Source of the DNA: Helianthus annuus
Taxonomy: Eukaryota; Streptophyta; Magnoliopsida; Asterales; Asteraceae
NCBI RefSeq assembly: GCF_002127325.2
Contig: NC_035438.2
Span: forward strand, 146,268,708 to 146,332,707
DNA: 64,000 nt
Reading direction: 5' to 3'
Position 1 is the stretch's first letter. Each line of letters starts with the position of its first letter. Positions 51,036-62,663 of the stretch are shown piece after piece. The position numbers and the translations under genes were made by a program. The notes beneath the pieces are model-generated. The model searched no databases. It was not told where the DNA came from and saw only the letters and a program-made list of their open reading frames with translations.

Positions 51036-54000
51036 GACATAGAAGAGGAGTTTTATAACGCCTTTGCTACCCCGATTACTGTTACTCAGCAGACAATGTT
51101 GGAAAATGAGACAGGGACTATGCAAAAACCGCCTAAGCTCATGAACATTGAGGAGTATAATGGTTGGGAAGGACGTTTTGAAAACTGGGTTCAAACAAAT
51201 TATTTAGATGCTTGGGAATGTGTTGAGACTCAAATATGTTAGACCGACAAATGATTCTGAAGAGGAAATTGCAATTAAAGATATGAGTGCAGATGACAAA
51301 AAGAAATACAAAATTGAAAAAAATGATGTTAAGTCTACTACAACAAGCTGTGAAAGAAGATATATTGGTTTTATTGCAACATAATGGAAGTGCTTATTCA
51401 ATTTGGAAAGCTTTAAAATCAAAGTTTGTTGGAAGTCAAGAGATGGTTAAAAACAAGAAGTCACTTCTGAAGAAAGAGTTTGATCTGTTTCATGGGTTGA
51501 AAAATGAGAGCACAAAGCAAATTATTGAAAGATACTGCAATTTGTTATTGAACATGAAGAGATTGAGCATTACTAAAGATAATGAGGAGTTGATTGAAAA
51601 GTTAGCTGATGCATTGCCACACGAGACTTGGGGCATATATCTCATGCTGCTAAGGAACAAGAAAGAGTTTAATAGTCTGATACTGAGCAAGTTCATTGAA
51701 AAGATTGAGGCTCAGGAGATGGAACAGAGAAAGATCTCAAGAATCAAAGACTTTGATGGTGAACAAGACATTGGGCTTTATTACAAAGCAGGGTTGAATG
51801 ACAAAACCACCAACATGTCACCAAAGGTTGAAACAACATTCAATGCCAAGAGTTCATCTGGAAGTTCATCCAAAGGATCAAACAACAACACAAGTTTTTC
51901 ATCATATCCATCATTTGATCCGAACATTTCAGCAACTAAGAATGGCAAGAAACTTCAATGCAACATTGTATTGAATCTTGAAAATGATCAGGAATATTCT
52001 GAAGAAGTTGCTAAAAGTCATATGTCGTTGTTGGGGACTGTATTGGAATCTTATGGTAGTCTCGTTGCAGGAAAGATCGGGAATCCAATGTTGACCAAAG
52101 AGGATTACGATCAGATTGACGCTGAAGAGATGGAATTGATGGATATAAAATGGTGTTTGGCTGGTGTGTTGAGACGAGCTGAGAAATTCAAACAAATCGC
52201 AGGAAGAGATGACTTCCGTGATGCATGTTTTTCTAATTTGGGTTTTGATAAATCTGAAGTTACTTGTTTTCGTTGCAGGGAAAAGGGACACTTCAAGAGG
52301 GAGTGCACTAATCGCGAAGCAAGTGGAGCTCAAAATCCGTTCAATAACAATGATTACTATGGAAAATCGATTTATCATCAAGTTGCTCAACATCCACATC
52401 AACAACAAATGCAAACTGCTCATGGAAGGAAGGAGATAGAAGAATCATCAAAGAGAGCATGTTTGGTGAATCAAGAAGATTTCAGTTGGGAAAAATATAT
52501 TTCAGCCGACAATAAAGCATACATAATCAATCAAGATGATGAAAGGTTTCCAGAAGGTTTTAGCTGGGCAAATTTCAATTGGGATGATTATGATCCAAAC
52601 AAAGTTTCAAATCACAAAGCTTTTGTTGATCGAGTTGAAGAAGACAGTGATGATGATAATGAGTATTATGCAAAAAGAATGGAAAAGCATTTGAAAATGA
52701 TGGAAGAAAGTGATAGTGAAGATGAGAAAGCTAAAAAGAAAAAGAAGAAAGTTAAAACACCAGTCAGCAGTGATGATGAAGAGGTTCCAGTGGTGAAGAG
52801 AAAAGTGAAAGAAGTTCCAGCTTTCAAGATTGATGAAGAAGCTGATGCAAGGAAAAGTCCGGTGATTTGTGAAAACTGTGAAGCGGTAAAGAAACAAAAC
52901 AGTACGCTGATTCACAATTGAACAGATTGAAGGAGTCCTATGATGTACTGAACAAAGCTATGAATCAATACAATGAATCCAGTGATGAACAGGCAACAGC
53001 AATGAAGACACTTCAAGGAGCATTCATGACTAAGCAGAAAGTTGTGAACAATTATATCGAGAAGTGTGCTGTGCTGGAACAGAAACTGGAAACTCAAAGA
53101 ATTGAAACAGAAAGAGTAAATCGTTTGTTAAAAATTTACTCATGTACTTCTTATGTCATTGACAGGATATATCCAACTGTTGAAGGCATGAAAGAATTTG
53201 ATGATGATGAAGTAACTGAAGAACAGAAGGTTTCTGAAGAAAAGACTCCTGAAAAGAAGAAAGAAAAGAAGAAGGATACTAAAGTAAAGACATCTGGTAT
53301 ATCTTCTGAAGAAGAGAAAGAAAAGTTGTTTAGAAAGCAGTTAAACAAAGATTTCCTTGTGAAGAATCAAGAAGAGATGCAGACTGTTGATCAGAAGAAG
53401 GAAACTCGAACCTGTTTCAAATGTGGAAAAATTGGTCATATTGCCATGAACTGTTCACAGGAAAAACAAATCAAACAGGGAGTTTCTAAACTGAAAGAAA
53501 AAGTGATTGAGTTTGAACCACCAATTGAGAGAACTAAACTTTTCAAAAATTCAAAATTTGAAGTTGGTGAATGTTCAAACAAGTTTTATAAGAGAAGAGG
53601 AAACCTTGACAACCAGAAATGGGTTGTTAAGAAGTCTGTTGATAGTTGTAGCAAGGATTCTGATTCATCATAATCAGAGGAGCTAACTTCGGGCAATGAA
53701 TCTGATTCCACAAAGTCAGAGGAGCCACAGGTTGAGGAAAAAGGTGAAAAATTAGTGCCGACTGTGGATGATGTGAATTTTCCACCACTTCGGGCTGAAA
53801 ATTTTAAGAAGAAAATTGGAAAATTGAAATTTCAAACCAATTTTATTCTAATAAAAAGGTTTTTGACGTTGAAAAGGCCTTTAACCCCAAAGTGAAACAC
53901 ATCTTTTGGAAAAATCATTGACAGAAAAGTCAAAGGGGTTAAAGAGTTCTATGAGAAGAAGATAGTAGGTAAGAAACCGAGTGTTGGTAACCCGGTATCA

Positions 54001-54042
54001 CCCAAGGCTGGTCAGGCTTGGGTGGATATATTCTTTGACTAA
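51030..54042 (+). pseudogene. Copia Gag, multiply frameshifted (Cop3)
   Basis: Open pieces 51000-51242, 51287-52921 and 52918-53673, then decayed coding to AWVDIFFD at about 54042. Frameshifts lie near 51235-51290 and 52915, with a stop at about 53671. Capsid-type domain, first knuckle CFRCREKGHFKREC (about 52267-52308), one SSDDEE motif, coiled coil (LNRLKESYDVLNKAMNQ...) and second knuckle CFKCGKIGHIAMNC (about 53413-53454) are all visible. A piece between the coiled coil and knuckle two is missing compared with Cop1 (deletion near 53295). Very close to Cop1 Gag in the capsid region despite different LTR motifs. The original start codon is uncertain. Confidence 0.9.
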
Positions 54043-56128
54043 AAACCTGACTTGCTGGAGCTCCCAGGTTGGTAAGAGTGGATCATGAATCGGCATCATT
54101 CTTTTTATCAGGTTTGATTGTGCATTGTTACAAGTAGTAATTGGTTTGACCTACAAGTGGTAAATCAAGGACATTTAGTTGTACTTGATTTTCTACAAAT
54201 GATATGTTTTGGTTGGTGAACCTACAAGTGGTTGAAAACAAGGTGATGAATTGATCCCCATCCTACAAGTGGTCAAATCAACTAAACTTATTTTCCGGAA
54301 AAACCATTTTGATTAAAACAAACTTAAGTGTTTTTAAATCATGATGGGAAAATAGTTTGTTATAAGGGGGAGTTCTGATTGTTTATGCAAAGTGGATGGC
54401 GAATTGAAGCAATTCACAATAGTTGTCATTTACTTGTACAGTTTGTTTTCAAGTTTCTTTAAATGTTTCTGAATTTTATGGGGAGTAAGAAATTTCAGAA
54501 AATCCAAAAAAATTAGAAAATTGGAAAAAGCTAAAAACATGATAAAATTCAAAAATGAGTTTTGTTGAGAAAAGAGGAAATGATAGTACATCAGTTGACT
54601 ATCACAACATGCTAAAGATTTGTAAAGTAAAAAATGTGATAAACAATCTCACTGCGAATATGCCAATAGGTTTTTACACATTCAGTAAATTATATTCGAG
54701 ATATAAACCTAAAATTCAAACTTACTTATATCGTGGAGAACATTTCTTGGATATATGGGTAACCCCCGAAATCTTGTTTGAAAGGTCTCTCTTTCTGAGA
54801 TACTAGGTCTTTATACTCAGTGATATCTGGGGTATTATCCCGGGACTTCTGATTTTGCGGAAGCAATGGCCTAGTCCCCGTATAATACTTTGCATTTGCT
54901 TGAAATATAGCGTTGCCCTCAGTACAATAATGATGAAACATTGAAAAATGCTAATCATATGCTGTTGAAGAAAAGATTCTCTAAAGGGAACACACCAAAA
55001 GACGAGTCGTCATCTCTCTGCTGAACGGAGTTCTGACCTGAGCTCTCACGGTTTCGCATATAACCCTTTTAACAGATATCATCTAGGTATACTCACCCGT
55101 AAGACTGAATATTGGGATCTGGATACGGGAGTATATTCGAGTGGTGGGACACGCGAATAAGTTTAAGTGCTTAAAACATTAATCTCGTATCTCGAAACAA
55201 TTGAACTGTGTGTGAAAATTTAAGTGGACCAGTATACTGACAATCTAGGTGAATTGTTTAGAACTTAAAATGTTTAAAGCTTAACGGTGTTAGTGATTTG
55301 TCTCTAAAACTGATATGATCCTCTTACATAAACTCACAAAAAGATTGTTTGTAAATATTTCTTTACTACATTTCATTTTATTCAAAAATTCCAAAAAGAG
55401 TTTGAGTGTGTTTTAGCATAAGTTTTTGAAAAATCCAAAAAGATTTTTGACAACTGGTGTTGAAAAGCTGATTTTTAAAATTCCAAGTGCTAAACATGAT
55501 GAACATTAATTTGAGGGGAGTTTGTTTTAAATGAGTAAAATCTTTGAAATTTTTTTTCTGCAAGTGATCATCAGAAGTTTATATGTGTCAAATCATTTTC
55601 TGATTTTGTTTCTACAAGTGGTAAGCACAAATTATAAATTTGTCAAACTATTAAATTTGTGAAATTTATTGTGTGGTAGAGACTGTGTAGGTATGAAATC
55701 TGAGAAGTGCCAGGTTCTGATTCCTGAGGATTTTGTGTATAGAGAAAGCCAGGTTTCAATGCTGATTAGAAAAGTGAGTCAGGTGACGATCTTGAACCTG
55801 TGAAAGCCAGACTGCAATCCCAGTTTATCGAAAGGGGGAGTCTGTAGATGTTAAAAGCCAGGTTACGATTCTGGAAGATAAAGTTCACGCAAGCTGATGA
55901 TGCTGATGAACTTAAGGAATCAAGAGATCTGATCAAGAGAATTAGAGAAAAGCAAGAGCCAAGTTCAGATCCTGGTAAAAGAGAAAGGGGAGTCTGTTGG
56001 TGCAGATAGAGAAGAGAAGAGAGAGAGATTTGAGGATGCTTTACATTGTAAGATACTTTGAAGAGAAGCCCAAAGACTGATAAAGGCCGAAGATGTTGAA
56101 GACTTGACACTGAAGACTCGTCAACATT
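54043..56128 (+). other. Cop3 non-coding 3' module
   Basis: Colinear with 5552-7378: CTCCCAGGTTGGTAAG, TTTTCCGGAAAAACCATTTTG, AAAAGAGGAAATGATAGTAC, GGTAACCCCCGAAATCTTG, and GAGCTCTCACGGTTTCGC. It has extra material with repeated AAAGCCAG...GAT(C/T)CTG phrases (55745-55990) and several (G)GGGGAG tracts. One tract is followed by a relic of an LTR start (55985-56006). Confidence 0.65.
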
Positions 56129-56140
56129 CACGGGGGAGTA
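56129..56140 (+). other. Cop3 polypurine tract
   Basis: CACGGGGGAGTA directly precedes the LTR start TGTTAGTGCA. Confidence 0.78.
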
Positions 56141-56562
56141 TGTTAGTGCATGCGTCTGTCGACTTCGTCTTGTATCGAGTCTTGTACTAAGAATGTTAGA
56201 TCAGGGAACGTAGTTCGAGGATACATGTAATTCCGCTTGAACTGGTTAATTCCGCTTGAAAGTATCATGGGGTAATTACGTGCGGAATTAGATTCCGCTT
56301 GGAATCTAATCTCGCTTGAAGCTCTTTCAAATGGAATTAAACGGCTATAAATACCGTTCAAGCGAAATCATTTGGAACAATTCCGGTTTCAGTGCCGAAC
56401 TGCTGCCGAAGTGTCGTCTCGCTGTAAATTATCATCAAATCAATAAAATCGACAGTTAAAGTGATATTCTAGCTGAATTGAACTCATTACGTCTGTTTCC
56501 GCCTTTCGTTTTGAGTATAAACTCTTCTGAACGACTCATTCGGGTTCGTATTCATTCCTACA
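56141..56562 (+). repeat. Cop3 3' LTR (422 bp)
   Basis: Same length as the 5' LTR with no indels. Ends CATTCCTACA, followed by ATCAC. Confidence 0.95.
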
Positions 56563-57204
56563 ATCACCAACTATATTGCAAAAACAATAATGATCCTTGT
56601 ACAACTTCGGAAGAAAACAAGCTCAATACAATGGATTGCTAGTGTCAGTGTGTGTACTTTGCTAAGTTTTTGCAGAGAGTTCGAGTGTTGTGTATTTTTT
56701 CTGTTGTGTGTTCGACTTATGCCTCAAATGAGCTCGTTTTCCCCTTAAAAGAAAAGAAATATCAATTAACAAACTTTCCTATAAAGGTGGAAATGGCCCA
56801 TGATCATCGTGAAAATAGCACATGCGCGGCATCTTAAAGGAATATTCCTGAGATTCTAGCTGAGATTTAGTCCACAACGTCCATTATCTGCATATAAACA
56901 TTAAAAACGTGACAATTGTTAGAAATCATAAGTAATGTTAAGGATCCTGGATCCTCAGACTCTGGATCCTCAGACTCTGGATCCTCAGACTCCTTGCATA
57001 ATCCATTAAGGATCCGTGATCCATGCCCAGTCTCAGGATAAATGATCCTTAGCATAAAATTCATGCCCTAACAATTGCCCCTAATATGGCAGTTGTGATA
57101 AGGATTCACAGCTGTCATATTTCCGTTAGAAGCGGACTAGCCGTTGATGCTGGTAACTAGTCGTTACACTGCCTTTCGTCACTGATAAGACCTGCTATAA
57201 TCAT
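56563..57204. other. Unassigned stretch, right part, with 15-bp tandem repeat
   Basis: Continues the sequence interrupted by Cop3. No coding potential. Holds three exact copies of CTGGATCCTCAGACT at 56947-56991 and several other GGATCC words (56942-57020). The stretch from about 56930 resembles gypsy LTR sequence, but I cannot assign it. Ends where the Athila LTR starts. Confidence 0.4.
56947..56991. repeat. Tandem repeat 15 bp x 3
   Basis: CTGGATCCTCAGACT repeated three times without change. Being a multiple of three it gives an open minus-strand reading (SEDPE repeats), which is not evidence of coding. Confidence 0.95.
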
Positions 57205-58861
57205 TGATATGCACAAAATGCAACATATAAATTATATCAATTGTGGCATAAAACTAACCCTTTTTTAGTACTAATGTTTGAAAAAGTGTGCTTTTGTCTT
57301 CCTTTTGTATTTTTAGGATTAAATGAGCTCAAATTAACAAAAGAAGCAAAAAGACAGCAACATCTAACATAAATACAAGAAAAGGAACAAAAGTGGAATG
57401 CCCGACCCCTCGACAACATCTTCCCAAGCAAAACTAAGAAGACAGAAGATTGAACACGAGCACGGGGCTGTGCCCAAGTAGCAGCAGAAAAGACAAACCT
57501 TTAGAAGCTTCTACTGCCCACCACGGGGCCGTGCCCAGCGGACACGGGGGCGTGGTCAACTTCCTGCAGGCGCATTTATTGTAATTGCGAATTACAATTA
57601 ATGAAGAGAGAGACGAGGATGGACACGGGGCCGTGCCCGAGCTTCTGTTCAGCCTATAAATAGGAGTGTTTGGAGCCATTTCAACTCATCCCTTGGCACA
57701 CCACCTCTCTCACACTTCATCCACCACCCACCACCACCATAACACCATCATCCACCACCATCATCCATTGTCCATCATAGAGTGTGTGAGTCGTCTCGGG
57801 ATCCAAGATTGATCGTAAGAGTTCTTGACAATCAAAGGCCATGTTTGCCTAAGTCTCTTACATCACTTGGTGAAGACAAGTGTTTAGTGTAATACTTTTT
57901 ATTTTTAATCTTTTGCACTTTTTAATTGGTTTTGTATTAATGACTTTAGTTAGTAGTTTCTTATGTTGAAGATGATTCTTCCTTATCGTTTGTCCGTGGT
58001 GTCTTGGCATTATTTTACTGTCTATATAAAATAAAAGATTTTCACCATTCATATCTCCACGGTCTATATGGAGGTATGTTGGCTACCTGGTCGGGGGTTA
58101 AGGAACGGTTTGGTAAGAGTCTTGCCATTGTTCAGTGTATAGATCCTGCAAAGGACCTGGGTCAAATTTAGTAGGACCTCCTTCAATACCCAAAGGTATT
58201 GGATGGCGGGGGTCCAAACTCTTTGATCCCCTCATAAGTTAAACTAGTATTAAAAATTTAACCCAGCTACTTAGGACTGTATCCCTGCTGACTCAGACTA
58301 CTTAGCTGAGGGTAACGTCGCCTTCAAAAGAGGGGCCTACCACATTATGCATTAATAACTTAATTAATTGTATCTTTCAATAATCCGACCCTTTAGGATT
58401 GTATCCTTGCTGACTTAAACTACTGGGTTGAGGGTAACTCGCCTTCAAAAGAGGGGCCTACTACAATAACTAAGATAATCTCTTAAACAAGTGCAAAAGT
58501 GCGAAAATAATCAAAGGTTACACTAACACACGAGTTGGATCCAAGTGATTCATCTTGTCTATCTGTTTTAATTTTTATTTTATTTTCAGCATTTTAGTTA
58601 GTTTTATTTTCTTAGTTTAAAAATCTTTTTCTAACATTTTGAATTGATTAGACGTTGAGGATAAACCGGTACTAAAAGCTCTTGTGTCCTTGGACGACCT
58701 CGGTATCTTACCAACACTATACTACGTCCACGATGGGTGCACTTGCCCATATGTGTGTTTAGTGTTAGTAAATATCGTGTTTTATAAATTTAAAACTTGA
58801 CTAGAAAGTGTAAAAGGCCTTAAAATACATACCTAAAACATATACACACTGACACGCATCA
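57205..58861 (+). repeat. AthA 5' LTR (about 1,657 bp)
   Basis: Starts TGATATGCAC and ends CACGCATCA, with the first and last bases inversely related as usual. TATA box 57655-57662. Repeated CACGGGGCCGTG motifs at 57460-57640. Two further similar segments (AGGACTGTATCC...CCTTCAAAAGAGGGGCCTAC at about 58265-58342 and 58387-58463) form an imperfect tandem of about 120 bp. Confidence 0.85.
57655..57662 (+). promoter_or_regulatory. AthA LTR TATA box
   Basis: TATAAATA directly followed by a C-rich CACC/CATC stretch typical of the start of the transcribed region. Confidence 0.55.
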
Positions 58862-58867
58862 AGGTTT

Positions 58868-58885
58868 TGGCGCCGCTGCTGGGGA
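58868..58885 (+). other. AthA primer-binding site
   Basis: TGGCGCCGCTGCTGGGGA, the Athila/Tat-type primer sequence (commonly TGGCGCCGTTGCCGGGGA), seven bases after the LTR end. Confidence 0.88.
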
Positions 58886-59262
58886 CACAAGGATTTTAAG
58901 AAAGTTAGGAATCAACGGCCAAATCATTTTTTTTATTTTCTTTTTATTTTTTTTAGATTTTCTTAACTTTTCAGCTTCTGCAGAGCTCAGCACGGGCCGT
59001 GCCTGGTCGGACACGGGCCGTGCTCAGCAGTGTTACTGGCAGTTTTTAATTTTCCGAGTTATAGAAGGCTGAGCACGGGGCCGTGTCGGTGCAAAACGGG
59101 GCCGTGTCCAACTTTCCAGTAATAGGGATCTGGAAAACAATCACTGTAACTCCGACCACGGGCCGTGTTCACTGAGCACGGGGCCGTGGTGAACTTTCTG
59201 ACCAACGTTCTTTTTTGTTTTTGTTGCAGGACTTGGAACCAGATGCCACCTCTACGTAGTGT
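58886..59262 (+). other. AthA leader with CACGGGGCCGTG motifs
   Basis: About seven copies of CACGGG(G)CCGTG between 58990 and 59190, the same motif as in the LTR. A TTTTTGTTGCAG near 59220-59230 could be a 3' splice site before the gag start. Confidence 0.65.
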
Positions 59263-60143
59263 ATGAGCTCCAGTTCTAATAAAGACATAAAAGAACCTCT
59301 AGAAGAACCCGAACGCTTTCTCAGAAAAAGACTAAAAGCTAAAAACCAAGAGAAGGTTTCGGGGGACCCACTTCCAATGGCGGACCAACGTACCCTCATG
59401 GATTACCTACGACCCACCGTAGGTAATCTCGGCGCCGCTATCAATGCACCGAATGTCGAAGCCAACAACTTCGAACTTCGGCCACATATGATACAAATGC
59501 TTCAAAACTCCGCAACCTTTCATGGGCTTGCGGACGAGGATCCCCATCTACGTATTACTAATTTCTTAGAAATATGCGATACCTTTCGGATCAATGGAGC
59601 ATCAAATGACGCCATCCGCCTTCGAATGTTTCCATTTTCACTAAAAGACCGAGCAAAAGCTTGGCTTAACGCCCTCCCAGTTGGTTCGGTAAACACCTGG
59701 GATGAACTAGCCCAAAAATTTCTATATAAGTATTTCCCTCCCGCTAAAACGGCTAAATTAATGATTGAAATTAATACATACTCGCAAGAGGAGGGGGAAT
59801 CCTTATATGAAACTTGGGAAAGGTTCAAGGAGCTATTACGAAAGTGTCCCCATCACGGTCTTGCGGTGTGGCAACAAGTATCCACTTTCTATAATGGATT
59901 GTTGCCGCACACTAGACAAACACTTGACTCTAGCTCCGGGGGACTTTTAGGTAATCGCCGCCCACATGAAATATATAATCAAATTGAGGAAATTGCTCAA
60001 ACCAATTTTCAATGGCACACTCCCCGAGGCAAGAAATCTATTGCCCCGGGCGCCCATAAGGTTGATGAAAGCACTTCTTTACAAGCCCAAATCGAGACCC
60101 TTTCTTCTAAAATTAAAAAGTTAGAGATGACAAAAACAGTCTC
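59263..60143 (+). pseudogene. Athila-like Gag, truncated by insertion
   Basis: Starts MSSSSNKDIKEP and runs 293 codons before the Tekay LTR. The open frame artificially continues to 60198 inside that LTR. The retrotransposon capsid domain spans about residues 75-215 (DPHLRITNFLEICDTFRING...RLRMFPFSLKDRAKAWLNAL...WDELAQKFLYKYFPP). A coiled-coil stretch, LQAQIETLSSKIKKLE, lies near the break. The zinc finger, protease and pol are out of view. No stops or frameshifts occur in the visible part. Confidence 0.9.
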
Positions 60144-60576
60144 TGTCACACCCCCAAAATCCCACCTGCGGAGTACTACCGCTTGGAGGCGTGACTGACC
60201 AGGATCCAGCCACCAATCATACTGAACAAGCATATAAATAATCATAACGTTTAACCAATACGATTGGTGTTTCCACAAAATCAAGTTTAAGTTGTAAGCG
60301 GAAGCATAAGTTTAAAGTTATAACATAAGTTCAAATGTTTTCAAATAGAACATGGCACGCAGCAATCCGTGTCCCACAACGACTCTCCTCCATGCAAGCT
60401 CCAGCTGAGTACCTATGGTCCTGCAAAGCATGTAGTAACGAGTCAACAACTAGTTGAGTGAGTTCACAGTTGGGTGTTCGTTTTAGTTGTTTCGAAAACA
60501 GTTTCCTTTACTGGCATCCTGCCGTGGGGGTTACCCCATAGTTTGAAAACGTGACATGTTCATTCCCAGTTACTCT

Positions 60577-60689
60577 GGCATTCCAGCCGTGGGGGCTACC
60601 CCATGTTAGTTATCAGGCATTTCGGCTGTGGGGGCTACCCCGTGTTAGTTATCAGGCATTTCGGCCGTGGGGGCTACCCCATGCGTACA
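60577..60689. repeat. 39-bp tandem repeat, about 2.9 copies
   Basis: Units start GGCATT(C/T)C at 60577, 60616 and 60655 and contain CCGTGGGGGCTACCCC. A fourth weaker copy of the core lies at 60521-60541. Confidence 0.92.
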
Positions 60690-61368
60690 CTAGACTCGTT
60701 ACCATATCGACTGCTGACTGTAGTCATGTTTATGTGCCCTGAAAACATCAATGTCTATCATCATTGACGTGCCCCAGATCCATTAGTTCACGCCCGTCCT
60801 CTGCGGCACGGTGTGAGGTTTGTCAGACCTAAATAGCGCTATCTAACTAATGACCCGCTCGCCATTGGCCCGGCGATTAGTCGATACAAAAAGGAGGGAC
60901 TTCGTGATAGAGTTTTAGTCTAGTACGAGTTATCCGTCCATCCGGACGAGGAATCACATTCCTGAACCATAGCCGTCCTACCCAAGGAGGACGAGGAATC
61001 CACATTCCTTAACCCCGTTCCCAACCCAGGGAATCCCATGCTTTGTAGAGGGTGTGAACTCACCTTGGTTTGCTCGGCAGTAACACAGAAAAGATAATCA
61101 AATTGCAGGTAATCAATTAGGTCCTATCACAGATATTATTCGTATCAGATTCAAGCCAAGCAGTGCACGAATGTTCAACACGCATTGTTCCCGGTAATAA
61201 TCATGGCAACACGTTTAACAGTAACAGTTCATAGTTATCATTCAAACACAACCCAAAGTCTAAGTATAAAGCCCGAACAGTTAGGCTCGTAGTAACAGGC
61301 CCAAACAACACATCAACAGTAGCACGGAAGTCCATAAGTCCGACCCACTAACTTAGGCCCATAAGTGT

Positions 61369-61620
61369 GGTCTCGAGTCGCAACCGGACTCGCAAGCATG
61401 GTTTCGAGTCATGCTGTTTGTGCTGATCATAAATGGTTGCGAGTCGCAACCGGTGTCGCAACCATGGTTTCGGCTCGTCATGCTGAGGTCTCGAGTCGCA
61501 ACGGGACTCGTAACCTGTGGTCTCGGCTTGTCATGTTATGGTTGCGAGTCGCAACCGCGTGGTCTCGAGTTGTCACGCTGTGGTTGCGAGTTGCAACTGT
61601 GTGGTTGCGAGTCGTATGCT
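61369..61620. repeat. GTTGCGAGTCGCAACC palindrome array
   Basis: Roughly a dozen full or half copies. GGTTGCGAGTCGCAACC at 61435-61451 and 61540-61556 is a perfect 8+1+8 palindrome. GTCTCGAG words alternate with the copies. Confidence 0.88.
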
Positions 61621-62663
61621 GTCCTTTTCATGTTCACGTGTTGATTCAGATATAGTCAGCCTAATGGTACTATGTAATCAGGCCCAAATCAGGAAACAAC
61701 CAATAGGATTTTACTAACAAGTTTTCCTAATCAGTCTATTAGTAAAAATGGATCAAAATCATAAGGGTTTTCACATCTTCAACCATCATTCAAATTGTTC
61801 TTCATATATTCAAACACATTCATCAAGTTCTTCAATCATTCATCATGTTTATTCATAACATAAACAACCCTTGTTCAACCAAATTTATGAACCACAATGT
61901 AACATACTTAACATACTCATCTAAACATCTCAAAATCAATTCTACACCTATCCGATTAACATGGTACTACACATATACAAGCCGGTTTTCATAAACATCA
62001 ATAATCAAGGGTTTGTGTCATATTTGGTCACAAGATATCATGAGTTCCTTAGCAACACATCCGACATTAAAGCTTTTTAACACACATAAAACATCATCAA
62101 GCATACATTACACTAGTTGAATCATATCACTCATATTATCATTTAATCAACAACAAACATCAATCAATAAACATCATAAATACTAACCGGTTGGTGAAGT
62201 GTGTGTGTGCCGATCCGAAGTCCAAATCCGAGAGTTCTTGTGCCAACCGATTGGATCCGAAAACTTGGAGGTGTGTTTGTGTTCTTAAGGTTTTAGTGAG
62301 AGGGAAAGTAGGAGAGTGTGTGTAGAGTGGTTATCCAAAGAATGGCAAAGTTGCCTAGAGGAGTGATATATATATGCTAGTTCAAGTGGTGCACCCTTAA
62401 TGGGTTTCGGGTGAGGGTTTACGGCCCAAATGGCCCAACCGGCCAAAGGCCCAAACCGGTTACTGTTCACTCGAGACCACATGGTCTCGAGTCGGGTCCT
62501 TGTTGTTTCGGTTCACATACGTACAAGCATACACATAATATAACATATAATTCACATAAGATGTTCTCATATATCATTGCACCAAACATGTCAACTAATC
62601 ACATAATGTTCAAGCATGTTACATCAAGACACAACGAAAGGTTCTAAATTTCGAGTTGTCACA

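Larger units (their letters stand above)
50027..56562 (+). mobile_element. Cop3: gag-only Ty1/copia element, 6.5 kb
   Basis: LTRs 50027-50448 and 56141-56562 (422 bp each, about fifteen differences), perfect ATCAC duplications at 50022-50026 and 56563-56567. One broken gag, no pol, and the family's non-coding 3' module. LTR and leader motifs (AATTCCG type) ally it with Cop2. The most diverged LTR pair of the four, so the oldest insertion by that measure. Confidence 0.95.
57205..60143 (+). mobile_element. AthA: Athila-like gypsy element, 5' part
   Basis: LTR, Athila primer site, leader and Gag. Interrupted after codon 293 of the gag frame by the minus-strand Tekay-like element. The rest lies beyond the window. 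The intact gag start and long open frame suggest the copy was fairly young when interrupted. Confidence 0.9.
60144..62663 (-). repeat. TekA 3' LTR (2,520 bp)
   Basis: Plus-strand ends TGTCACACCCCC and GTTGTCACA. Features: a 39-bp tandem repeat (60577-60689), a GGTTGCGA/TCGCAACC motif array (61369-61620), and TATATATATA near 62366 in promoter position for the minus strand. ORFs in it (for example 61365-61655) only translate the array. Confidence 0.88.

Noticed and set aside
59263..60198. Complete 311-aa gene
   Set aside because: The last 18 residues are read from the inserted Tekay LTR. The genuine Athila Gag reading ends at 60143.
61365..61655. Repeat-rich coding sequence in two overlapping plus-strand frames
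   Set aside because: Both frames are translations of the palindromic motif array inside an LTR.
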